A stretch of DNA of 64,000 bases, taken from positions 1 through 64,000 of the forward strand of contig NXFV01001358.1 of NCBI GenBank assembly GCA_002803225.1, written 5' to 3'. Each line of letters starts with the position of its first letter. Position 1 is the stretch's first letter. This DNA is from Gamarada debralockiae. Lineage: Eukaryota; Ascomycota; Leotiomycetes; Helotiales; Hyphodiscaceae. Under the pieces are notes generated by a model. The model saw only the letters and a list, made by a program, of their open reading frames with translations, did no database searches and was not told the origin of the DNA. A program made the position numbers and the translations under genes. Positions 22,396 through 33,133 of this stretch are shown here, one piece after another.

Positions 22396-23330
22396 TTATA
22401 GGCTTCCCACATGGCTTAGCCGAAATGGGGTAAAGAATATAATAATAATACAGTGCGGATCTTGCTGCTGTAGCCACTCCAGAGCCTCATTGTCTAGTGT
22501 TGTGATGTGTAGAGATCGAGTATTGTTGACTTGAGAAAGCCTTGGATCAGGTGGCACATAGGCTCCTAGCTGCTTAGCACAGGCTAGGAGGTACGTTTCG
22601 AAGCAAGCCTTTTCGGATTCGGAAGACTCCGAACGTTCCCCGTCGCGGAGTGATGGTTGATGGAAGGTATAGGCTGGATTAAACTGTATCGCCATTTCAA
22701 CAAAGGCCATGGTGAAAGCAATCCAGTGTTTTGACTTCTTCACATCGATTACTCCAGGAGGTCTCCGAAATTCGATACTCCCGACGCTAGCTTCTAAGCA
22801 GCGCCTGAAGTTCCAAGCCCTATTTTTGTCCGGGCAGATGAAATTGACAATATTGTCTCGGCTTCGGTTTTCGATATAGTCACAAACGTTTTGGAATCCC
22901 AGTTACTGCAGGTAGACGCTGGCTGGGACTGAGTTGTTGACGTTAGACTTACACGGACTGAGGACCTGGTCTTGTCAAGAAGGGGTCCACAGCGTGCAGT
23001 CCTAGGCTCCCAGAACACAACCGCCTTAGCCATTTGGCAAAGCTGAGCGAGAGAATAAGACTCAGTGGCCGATGAGATGTGGATGTGGAAGCCACAGGAG
23101 AAATCGCGCCGGGTTTCGAAGCTAGGAGTGAGAACAGACCAAAATTTGTCAATTATCTAAGCCCACATTAAATCAGCAATGATGTTCAGAGGAACAAACT
23201 TGATGGAATAGAACCCATCGGTAATACGCTTCTTAGAAAGCGATCCATCCAAAACCGCGTTCTACCTCGAAGTCTCCGGTCGTCCTCAATTGTTTGGATC
23301 AAACACATCGCAAGGAAGGCCAGATATTGT
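22396..23330 (-). pseudogene. Fungal amidoligase-type protein, decayed
   Basis: Read on the minus strand and allowing for breaks, the sequence follows the putative amidoligase enzyme family. Segments in order are DGSLSKKRITDGFY, KFWSVLTPSFETRRD, SCGFHIHISSA (the conserved Cys-Gly-x-His-x-His core), VVFWEPRTARCGPLL, LGFQNVCDYIENR, PDKNRAWNFRRCL, IEFRRPPGVIDVKKSKHW, and a C-terminal LHITTL. The frame is broken by a TAG before the IIDKFW segment, by a frameshift after the SSVR residues, and by a TAA just before LGFQNV. The N-terminal part (before about 23330) is not clear. Amidoligases of this group are ATP-grasp-related enzymes whose fungal substrates are unknown. This copy cannot make a full protein. 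Confidence 0.75.
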
Positions 23331-23424
23331 GAGAAGGTCAGCAATTGGCCAACAGAGGGCAGACTTACGCTGCTACAAGATTACATGGCGTCCAGAAGTC
23401 CGCATTGTACTATGACCCATCGTT

Positions 23425-24520
23425 ATGCATCGTACGCAAGGAATCGAGTCGGACATTGTGAGTGCGTTGGCGGGGCTGGAACTTCAGGTTATATATCCGA
23501 CGGAAGACGTACATCGGGCCGCCTTTACGAGATTCGAGAATTCGGTTGCAAATATGCCAGAGGTGTTCCAGACTTTGAACGAGTGTATGACTTACTGGCT
23601 CGTGATTCAACGGCGGAATTATCACTTCAACATCGTTGCCCGCGAGGCTCTCTCCGATGCAGCAATCTCCGCACGAAAACAAAACTCATCGCATAACCAA
23701 ACCCGATCGGCAGCCCCGCAAGAGGTGGATGTATCTATGATAGCGCATTCCCGGAACCCGTGGAAGACTTTGAATCAAGATTCAAGGATGCATTGAGGAA
23801 ACAGATGGAAAGTTATAGAGATAATATTCGCCGCTGGTCTCAGGCTTCTGCGTTGATCTTTGAGGAAGTCGAGGCATTCGGAGGAAGGGAGTAAAAGCCT
23901 ATCAAGGCCTTACCAACATCCACTCAAATCTCAGCCACATCGAGGGAGCAGCTACATTAATGGTCAAAAACACAGAATACGATGCCTTTCTCCCCGAATT
24001 TACGACCATTGTCGAGCTGCCGGAGGAAATCTAACCGTATTTGACTCAGCATTCGAATTCGGTATTTCGGTTCTTTCTGGGAATGGTAAATCCTCTTTCT
24101 GCTGTCGGGGTTTGCTGCCGAAATTCCCACGTTCGTAGCAGGCGATTAAACTATTACTGCGGGGTCGGAATTTGGGATGCATTATGACTAGATGAGTTGA
24201 TGGATTTGGGGCATGGAGGAGGAGGGGATGGATGAAAAATAGATATATACCTGAAAATAAAAGAGCAGTCACAAGGCTTCTGAGGTGGATTTGAGTAGTA
24301 AGGTTGCGCTGCTAGGACGCAAGAGACCGAGCGAAAGGGGCAGAATTTTATTCGGAAAGAAGTTGTGGAGTGGGATCATCAGATTGACAATCAAGTTGAG
24401 ACGATGAAACTTGAGGAGCACGCGAGGTATTCGGCGAGATCTAGGAGGGCGACAGATGGAAATAGCTGTGACTTGCCGCTTGGCAAGTTTAGGAGTGATG
24501 TGGGAGCTTATGAAGATTGG
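23425..24520 (+). pseudogene. Unidentified gene remnant
   Basis: Several plus-strand fragments in different frames have protein-like composition. They are LELQVIYPTEDVHRAAFTRF with a long continuation (23425-23720), then DFESRFKDALRKQMESY and WSQASALIFEEVEAFGG (about 23765-23895). VKAYQGLTNIHSNLSHIEG and FLPEFTTIVELPEEI follow (to 24035), and finally FIRKEVVEWDHQIDNQVE (about 24335-24520). Frame changes and stops separate them. No family was recognised. The fragments could belong to one gene of about 330 codons, or be partly spurious. Confidence 0.35.
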
Positions 24521-24690
24521 TAACAAGGCTTCTGGGGTAACCGAGAGACGAAGAAAGGAATCCTATCTTCAAATCTTCATGTTTCGTAGGGCTAGACTAA
24601 GAAGTTACTCCCACCCTTTCAGCGGCAGATGCAATTAATCCAACGGAGTGATATTCATTTCATACTTTGGACATCCCAGAATCTTTAACT

Positions 24691-25836
24691 ATGCTTGAAA
24701 AAATCAATCCCTTTTCCGGGCCCTCTACCGTCAGCGAGATCACTGACCTACGCATCTACCCCATAAAATCATGCCGGGGCATCTTGATCAAGGAATCCTT
24801 CCTCACAAAATGAGGTCTCGATCTTGATATAGGATCGACGTTTGTGGCTGGGACTTCGAAGTAAGAAAGGAACATTCCACCTCTCTTCTCCCCTGCAGTA
24901 GATGGAACGTGAGTTAACCTGGACATTTCGCAGATTTAACAACCATCCGCGATATTTCCCTGTTGATACTCATCGATCCACATCCGCATCCACCTCCGAA
25001 ATCTCCTCTTCCGCGCGATCACCAAATGGAACCGAAGATGCCGAAAATCTTGTCATTTCCGTCATTTCCATACGGAATATAGATAAAAAAGTCACGGTCC
25101 CTGTACGACCAGCTTAAGAATGGCTCAAAGAAAACACCGACCTTCTGGGAATACGATACAGACGACTACGTCTACCGTGACGCCATCAAAGATAACCTCA
25201 CGGGATTCCTCAAGGAACCAGTGTAACCGGAGATAAAGGCCCGGCACCAAGGACGTTGTGGGGAAATGGAGCACCGGGTGTGTTGGGAAGGGAAGAGAGC
25301 ACGAATTTCCCTGATGTGCTGCCTTTGAAGATTTCAAATGAGGCCAGTAGTGGAGAATTGAATAGCTGATTGAGGCAAAAGAGGCATGGTGAGATCAAGA
25401 TTGAGAGGTTCTGGCCGAATATTATTGTTCGTGGAGCCACGACTCTCTCCCGTCTAGAAGATGACAAGGGGCTGCGGGATTACATTGAAGATTCGTGGAA
25501 GATTCGTGGAGGATTGTGTGGATATTGAATAGTACCAGCGAGCAGAAGACCGGAATAACGGGACTACTGGGAGGTGGTGAGAAAGGGTTGGAGATCGATG
25601 TCCAAGCAAGATGTGTGTGGTGCCAGGTCCCGGATGTGGATCTAGATACGGCAGAGAGGGATAAGAAGGAGCCTAGGGATACGCTAGTAAGTCATCGCAG
25701 GGTTGATGGGGGTATCAAGTGGAAGCTTTGCTTTGGTATGTTGAGTGTGCCGAGAAATAAAGGCCTGATTGTCACAGACATCAAGTTCGAGGTTCTGGAG
25801 ACGACAGAGAGTCATCCGTATATCCAAAGGTTCTGA
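24691..25836 (+). pseudogene. MOSC domain protein, decayed
   Basis: The start reads MLEKINPFSGPSTVSEITD, then LRIYPIKSCRGILIKESFLT, the signature opening of the MOSC N-terminal beta-barrel domain, followed at once by a TGA. Further fragments in shifting frames are EWLKENTDLL, NLTGFLKEP, NGAPGVLGREES, IKIERFWPNIIV and finally RCVWCQVPDVDLDTAE with its conserved Cys pair region. The last frame (25495-25836) is intact and ends HPYIQRF. MOSC proteins bind the molybdenum cofactor sulphur or act as amidoxime reductase-type enzymes in mitochondria. At least four frame changes or stops mean this copy is dead. Intron boundaries could account for one or two of these, not all. Confidence 0.85.
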
Positions 25837-27401
25837 GGGCGTGAGAAATAGACAAATGTTGAAGAAACTTTACGTATGGAAATATGGAACATCTGCTGAA
25901 GATTCCGGCATTCTTCCTGAAGAGTGCAACTGGTGTGTGTCGACGCCGAAGAATCAACGCGACCTACTCATCCGTAGCAAAACAAAAGCTTTCGCCAAAG
26001 AATTTATTACATGACACTTGATATAGAAAAAGAGAATGCACGATTGTCGGTTTGTGCGGAGGCTTCCTCGCTGTTGGTGAGGAGGACACGACGACCTATT
26101 GGAAAAGGCTTTGCTTTCGGGTTCGTCGCGATTTCGTGCCACGATAGTTGGGTTTAGAATGCGCTGCTAATATTCGTCGAAAGTGCATGTGAGGTGCAAA
26201 ATTGTGGCCTTAAACGTGAGGCTTGATACTCAACACACGAACTTCATTCTAGATTCACACTCTCGAGTGCACTTGGCTTCCTCGCGACATGTACCTTTGT
26301 TCCATCCCCCTTCGTTGGTATCACAGCTTCGCCGTCCTGAAATTTGATTTATTCAGACTTTGTATGAGGCTATTTACAGCTACTGCCAATTGGCGCTGCT
26401 GCATTGTATGCCTACTAAGCAGCCAATGGGTTGCCAACATGCCCACAACGATGAGCATAGTGGAAATTCCACCTTCCCTTTCGCGACCCCATTCGCTCCA
26501 TCTACCGTCGATCCGATCCAACTGTGCAATGCAGAGTCCTATACCCCCTCATTTGAATGGATTGTTCACGCGCTCGCATTCTCGTCTTGCTGCACTCCCT
26601 CTGATACCCCACCTTCCCTTTCTTGACTCCATTCACCCATGACCTTCCATGCCTGCCTACTCAAATGGCGACCTCCGACATTTAGAGGCTAGTGAATAAC
26701 CCATCGCCAATCTGATCCTCTTATCGCATCATCGATATTGCTGGAATACTCTCTACAGGGGTAAATAGTCGTTATCCGCCACATATGATTTACCCAATTA
26801 AATACCAAGAAGCGATATCCTGACCAGTTGATTGGTTAGTCCACTCCTGATTTTCCACTTTATTTGGGCTCGCTTGATAATTATTACCCGCTGTAGGTAG
26901 TACCCAATGTGACTATCCCCAGATAGGAAGGTCGAAACGCAATGTACGAAATCCAGGGACAGCGGCGCCTATCTCCAATCCAACCAGCTGCCCCTCAGGG
27001 CGGAAATTCCGGTGATCGCAGGAATTTAAGCTTAAGCTCCACTGTACGCACCCTCTCAAGCTTTGAACCATCCTACAACCAAGGCAGATTTGAGGCCTGT
27101 TCCCCGGTTTTTGTCGGCACTTCCTTTCTCTTATCTCAACGCCATACCAATCCCAGTTTACCCCTTCTTGGCATGCATCTGAAGGCTTCTTTGCTATGTA
27201 ATAGAAGCTTCTCATTGTTCGAAAGACCTTCTCAATTCAGTTCTTCGTCCGTTGTATTGACTTTCCCATCCTGAGAGATCTGCATCCATTACATGAGAGA
27301 TTAAGTGATCTCGACAAGGGGACGACTATAAAGACGTCGATGGATCCACGATTGACCATTGACCTCCAGTTGAAGTCCCAAGTCAAGCTGCTTTCCTCGC
27401 A
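25837..27401. other. Intergenic region upstream of the S10 peptidase
   Basis: About 1.56 kb with only short frames. Pyrimidine-rich stretches near 26460-26640 show partial internal similarity (the caccttccctttc phrase recurs at 26470 and 26611). I see no gene. Confidence 0.5.
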
Positions 27402-29118
27402 ATGCGCTTTGAAGTTTCCCAATTCCTCGTTGGCCTGTTGTTGCCAGGCCTCTCGCTGGCCTTGCCCTCATCAACCTTTGAGGCCAGAGCAGACTTACCA
27501 TCCCATCTTAGAGGCAAGCGCTCTTTCGTGGAGCGTAATGGAGTCAAACGTACGATCTTCGAGCATGAGGCGACTGGTGCAACGATTGACTTCGTAACCA
27601 ACTCTGGCATTTGTGAGACGACTCCAGGAGTCAATCAGTACTCTGGGTATCTGTCGGTTGGCAGTGAGTGCCATTTCCGATCTCCATGAGGCATTGTAAC
27701 TCACAATGTTCAAGGCAATGAAAATATGTGGTTCTGGTTTTTCGAGGCACGAAATAACCCCACCACTGCTCCTCTGGCAACGTGGTTCAATGGTGGACCG
27801 GGATGCTCTTCCATGATTGGATTATTTCAGGTACGCTGAATACCTTTGAAACAAGTCCCATTTTCTAATTTTAATAGGAAAATGGCCCATGCCACTTCGT
27901 CAATGGTGCATCGACGCCATCTCTGAATCCATACAGCTTCAATGAGTACGCAAACATGCTGTACGTCGACCAACCCATTGGGACCGGGTTCTCTTACGGA
28001 ACCGACCCTGTCACATCCACTGTAACTGCTGCTCCATATGTGTGGAAATTGCTGCAAGCATTCTACGCGCAGTTTCCTCAATACGAGAACCGTAACTTCG
28101 GCATCTTCACGGAGTCTTATGGAGGTCACTATGGACCTGGTAAGTTCACAATTCAGGGACAAAGACTTTTTCTGACAGGTTTAGAATTTGCCTCCTACTT
28201 CGAGTCCCAAAACGCGGCCATTGCAGAAGGCACCGTCACCGGACAGAATGTCTCCCTGGTCGCCCTCGGCATCAACAACGGCTGGTACGACCCGATCATC
28301 CAACAGAAAGCCTATGTCGATTTCAGCTACAACAACACGTATAAGGCACTCATCAGCTCATCCGAACACACATCTTACCTCAACACTTACACCAGCAACT
28401 GCTTGCCACTGTTGCAAAAGTGCTCAGCTACGACGGGCTCCAATTCTGCTTGCGAGACTGCTGACAACACCTGCTACAATGATATTGAAGGACCTCTTTC
28501 GCAAGTGGCCGACTTCGACGTCTATGATATTCGCGAGCCAAGCAATGATCCATACCCACCGAATACCTATGTCAGCTATCTGCAAAGTTCAGCTGTGATG
28601 AGCGCTATTGGTGCTCAGAGCACTTATGCTGAATGTCCTGATGCTCCATATGAGAAGTTTGCTAACACTGGAGACGGTAATTCCCACCGCTCCCACTTCT
28701 TGTCTCAATGCTGATTTTGGAACTGCAGATGCTCGCTCCTTCCTTGCAACTCTTTCAAGTGTAGTTCAGTCCGGCATCACAACGCTCATCTGGGCTGGCG
28801 ACGCAGATTGGATTTGCAACTGGTTCGGAGGCCTAGCATCCGCCAACGCAATCACGTACTCTGGAAGCACTGCCTTTAACGCCAAAGCTGTGGCGAGTTA
28901 CACAGTCAACGGCGCTGCCGCTGGCACTTTTAAAAGTGTAGGAAACCTTAGTTGGCTGAGAGTCTTCGGTGCAGGACATGAGGTGCCTTATTATCGTGAG
29001 TGCTTTTGCCATCGAAACTGCAGCTGTGGAATATTTACTGACGCCTCACATAGAACCGGCTGTGGCGCTGCAGGCGTTCACCCAGACCATGCAGCAGAAA
29101 GCAATTACGTCCACTTAA
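27402..29118 (+). CDS. Secreted serine carboxypeptidase (peptidase S10)
   Basis: Six exons (27402-27663, 27715-27830, 27878-28139, 28179-28676, 28729-28995, 29054-29118) join exactly in phase to 489 residues. A signal peptide ([20 protein letters not shown]) is present. Family hallmarks are the oxyanion region [10 protein letters not shown] and the nucleophile motif TESYGG with Ser206 (fungal members often have T in place of G). The Asp region GDADWICNW has the catalytic Asp at about 406, and the His lies in GAGHEVPYY (His463). Several N-glycosylation sequons (NVS, NNT) and Cys residues fit a secreted or vacuolar enzyme that removes C-terminal residues from peptides. All catalytic residues are present, so it should be active. 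Divergent small introns with standard donors suggest no disturbance. Confidence 0.95.
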
Positions 29119-29811
29119 GGACAAATGTCGGGTATCAACTGTCGAGTTTCTAAGACGGAGACTCTGTGGCTTGGTTTGCCTGACTAATTTTGGTACAGCT
29201 TTGGATTTTCTGGTATAAGGAGGAAAATTTTAGTTCAATGAAATCTATCTCTAACTAGACTATAAATGCTCATATCAGATGGATTAGTGCCTTAGGCTAC
29301 TGCGCTAGGGGCCCATAACTTATTCCCCCTTTCATATAGCTCTTCCTCACTCGCTCGCTCTCTTTCAGAGCTAAATCAAGTCTTTAACCATCTCCCGCAT
29401 CCGACAGCTCATCACACTCGTATGATACCAAAACACCAGCTAGTCACATCGATATCAGCAGCTCGTCTTTCTAAGATAGGCAGCATGTTTTTAATACCAT
29501 CAAAACTTACCAGCTTTGAGGCTCTGAGCCAAAGATTCATAGGTTTATGTGAGCAATGGTGGCAGCCGCTCGTATGGATAGAAATGCATGCCTGGGGAAT
29601 TAAGGTTAGGCCCAAACGCCTTAGCACCTGGATGGATCTCCAACGTGATGAAACGTTACCAACTTTGCGGAAGGAAGGGTCCAGTTTAATTGAAAATAAA
29701 GACTTTATATTCTGAGTCAGGCACCCCGTTCCCTTGATTTCTACTGAGGTGCTGCTTTGACCTAACGAATCTTGACCGAGATTGTCACCATATTTCTATC
29801 CACATCTTAAT
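29119..29811. other. Intergenic region, nothing recognised
   Basis: Short frames on both strands at 29412-29715 have no family features. The region probably carries the terminator of the peptidase gene and the promoter of the kinase-like gene; no motif is clear. Confidence 0.5.
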
Positions 29812-30865
29812 ATGGGATCGTTATTATCCAAGAATTCGGAAGCTCAGAAGAGTATTAAAAAGCGTAAACCGCAAGCAAATCCCGCAGTTAACGGAGCAAC
29901 CGTTCAGAATGAGTTTTTTGGACAGCCCTATAGAGATGTAAGTGGAATTGTATTGACAAAAATTCTTTTTTTTGAGTATACTAATAAAATTTGCGTAGCC
30001 TAAAGCAAGAGATGATCGTCTTTCATTTCCGTTGGATAAACTAGATCTCTCCTCGATATCCGACCAACAGCTTGCACGTTTGTTCTCCACCGCACCAAAA
30101 CTTCATCAGTGTGGCGGCATCAGCGTCGTACGGCTCTCCAAATCCCTTGCCGTTAAGGGTGGACGAGGCGTTCTTCCGAGCGAGTCGCAGAATATGGACT
30201 TCGCTATAGAATCGTTGCATCTGCCAGTCCCTAAAGCCCACCGCACTTTCACGGCCGATATCCCTGGATTCGGGGGTGGGCAGCCCGTGAATGGTCACTT
30301 TATCGTCATGGACTACGTACCGGGACCGACGGTTGACGAATGTTGGAGCTCTCTAGATTTGAGCCAGCGGCAATCGGTGGCTAGTCAGGTTGCCGCCATG
30401 ATCGAGACGATGCAGTCGACCACCCTAAAACTACCGCCAGGACCTATTGGAGGGATGGGAGGTCAGAAATTCGAGGGTCCTTGGTTTACAGACTACGGCG
30501 CCGGCCCTTTCGCGACGTTGCAGGACCTAGAGGACTGGTGCAACCATAAGATCGACGTCTGTATCCGATTTAAACAACTAGAACAGAGTGCACCAAGGTT
30601 TAGATTCCAGAGGCTAGTGCTCACACATCAAGATATCGCGCCACGTAATCTCGTCCTCGACGCTCAAGGGAAGGTGTGGATGATTGACTGGGGCGTGGCG
30701 GGAGTATATCCTCCTGGATTTGAGCAGGCCGTCTTCCAAGCAAGGTCGGGACGTTATAGGGAGTTTGCAGAGATGGTGCTCGCGAGGTTATCGGATCGGC
30801 ATGAACGTGTAATAGAACAATTCGCTAATATTGGATATGGCCTTTCGCTTGCCGCACTTCATTAA
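29812..30865 (+). CDS. APH/choline-kinase-like phosphotransferase, probably N-myristoylated
   Basis: Two exons (29812-29937 and 29999-30865, gtaagt...cgtag, phase 0) give 330 residues. The protein-kinase-like fold is shown by the catalytic loop HQDIAPRNLVLD (His252, Asp254, Asn259) and the metal-binding IDWGVAGVYP (Asp272). This is the pattern of the aminoglycoside phosphotransferase/fructosamine-kinase superfamily common in fungi. The Lys of the N-lobe may be that in SLAVKGG. The start MGSLLSKNS fits the N-myristoylation consensus (Gly2, Ser6, Lys7) and is followed by a basic patch KSIKKRK, a classic membrane-tether pair. The substrate is unknown. Drug resistance is not implied by the family name in fungi. 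Confidence 0.88.
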
Positions 30866-31425
30866 TACATACTTTAAATTCTGTCTGAGCAAGTATAGCA
30901 GCTCCTGGGGCAGCCATAAGTCAATCTCAATTCATAAAGTCATAGTAGCAGAAATAAATGCCAATCGATAGCCGTGAAGCCTGTGACAGCGCTAGTGCGG
31001 CATGCTGCGGATATATCGGCATTAGGGGTCATCCTTCTATATACTAATAGTACTAGAGATAGTCCTTCTCTTTATTATAAAGCTCTTAAAAATAAATTAG
31101 ACTTAATTTATTTAAATAGTAATTTGCTAATCTCTTCCTTTTTACAATGGACTTACGTAAAGTTTCAGCCTTATCACAAATCAGGACTAGTGCAATCGCG
31201 CAGCTGCACAACTCCTGCGCCGCTTTCGCTTAATCAAGCTTGCATAAACCCAGCACCTCGCGTTGCTTCAGTTCAGGAAATATGAAACTGCTAGCTCCCG
31301 AATTGTATAGGCTATAATTGTGATACAAGAATATCCTTTTTCTCCTCCGGTAGTCTTCTTGAATGAATTCCCACCACAACTTTCGTAACCTCTAATTCTC
31401 TTCGAATCCATAATACCGAGGGGCC
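30866..31425. other. Intergenic region with AT-rich block
   Basis: 31020-31140 is strongly AT-rich (runs such as aaaaataaattagac) compared with its flanks, and looks like decayed repeat DNA. No gene is seen. The last 100 bases lead into the Zn2Cys6 regulator. Confidence 0.5.
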
Positions 31426-33096
31426 ATGTTGGCTCGCGAAAATCTGTTTGCTGCAGGGCCATGCTGGACATGTCGCCGAAAACGTATCACGTGCGACACC
31501 CGCCTCCCAACCTGTTTCAAGTGCAGGAAATCTGGTCGTGAGTGCCTGGGATACAGCACAAACAAACCAGTTGTTTGGGCGGGACTGGCAAGCCGTGGGA
31601 AGCTAGCCGGCAGGACTTTCGAGAAGATCAAGGAGAACGCGAGCACCGCCCTGAGACGGACCAGAGACATCCAGGTCATGAGTTCGTCATTCACTGATCC
31701 AATTGTCTTAAGAACCCCAACGGATCCCGCCTTCCAGGACCTGGACTTTCTTGCAAGAAAATATCTCGATTACTGTAGGTCATCCAAGTCCACCGTTTCC
31801 CCCTGGATGTCAACTCGCGCGGAGTACTAACAATCAACTGTTAGTCTTGCAGCGGTGCTGCAGCGAATGCACCCTTTATGGAGACGACTTCGCAAATCCC
31901 TTCAAGCAGGTTCTGGTGTTATTACCGCAGAGCACTGTGATTTGCGATGTGCTTATTGCTATCTCCGCCTATCATCAGGCCCATGTAACCGTTCCCCCCA
32001 CTCCATTGGCGCACAGATTGCACGCGGATGAGAGAAGCAATGAGCATCGCCTCATTTGCGCCAGCTCGATTGCAATCCCGGAGCCGCCGTTGAATTCTAC
32101 CCAATATGTCGATGCCCTGTTTCACGCATCCAGGGCAATCCAGGGTCTCAGACGCGCTGTGGCCAGCTCTGATTGTTCCGACGCGGTAACCGCGTCAGTA
32201 TTACTCTTCACGTGGCTCGACATGTTAGATACGGGATGTTCATCGTGGCAATATCACCTCGATGGCATGAGAGACCTGATCTACGCACGAAAAACCTTGA
32301 TGGCAGCATCCGGCAGTGATGTTCCTTCTCCCTTATCATCCTTCCAAGAATACTTCGAGGATTTGTACGCAGTGTAAGCCAGTACCTCGTCCCCAAATCT
32401 TTGTTACCGTAACACCTGTTCTGACATGTTTTGAGGCTGTCTATTTTCGGCTCAACATTGACCAAAGCGAAAAGGAATCCCCAGGCCATCCTCCCACAAC
32501 CCGTGCTGGATATTGCTTTGAGACGAGTCGAGGTGTGGAGCTGGACCGGGTGTCCGGCAGAACTCCTCCGTATTCTCCATGCACTGAATACCCTTTCTTC
32601 TCAGCCAACACCTCCGTCACAGGCGGACGCGCGGGCTGTCTTCACCCGGCTCGAACAATTCTCCTGTCTGGGTTGGGCAACTGAATTTCCCGAAAGGGCC
32701 CATCCCGTGCAACGATACCACTTAGCCTGCGCGCACAAGGGCGCCATCGGCATGTACGGCCGCCGTGTCATAGGACAATATGACGATGCACAGCAAGTGT
32801 CTGACGACATGGTAGACCTCACCCTCCGTCACCTAGAACAAATCACCCCCGGCGACTCTCACTTCAAAGGCGTTCTTTGGCCAACTTTCATCGTCGGGGC
32901 AGAAGCACGTCGCACAGAACAACGTCTTACTGTAGTGAGGATCCTAGAGCATCTGTACAACATGATACATATGCGGAATATCAAGCAAGGCTTACGAGCA
33001 TTGGAGAGAATATGGGCGCGCTCGCCGTCTACAGACACCAGAAGATCATGGATTGACGAGATGTACGAAATGGACGAGAAGCTACTACTTCTATAA
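31426..33096 (+). CDS. Zn2Cys6 transcription factor
   Basis: Three exons (31426-31774, 31845-32373, 32436-33096) close in phase to 512 residues. The N-terminal binuclear zinc cluster is complete: Cys13, 16, 23, 30, 33 and 40 (C-x2-C-x6-C-x6-C-x2-C-x6-C), with the basic RRKR between the first cysteines. The rest matches the fungal-specific transcription-factor C-terminal domain: FLQRCCSECTLYG, then the helical core around ISAYHQAH, FHASRAIQGLRRAV and LLFTWLDM, and a conserved LYNMIHMRNIKQGL near the end. It should bind DNA as a dimer at CGG-type half-sites. It ends only 37 bp from the stop codon of the convergent MFS transporter, so it may regulate that transporter (inference). Confidence 0.93.
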
Positions 33097-33133
33097 GGCC
33101 CTCATGGCTGTCTCTCTACCGAATTGACCGTTA

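Noticed and set aside
23205..23420. Plus-strand protein-like frame (SDPSKTAFYLEV...)
   Set aside because: The minus strand here fits the N-terminal part of the amidoligase remnant better, so the plus reading is a shadow.
22396..25836. Repeat-induced point mutation as the sole cause of decay
   Set aside because: The lesions are mostly frameshifts, which RIP does not make; only isolated stops fit a C-to-T origin.
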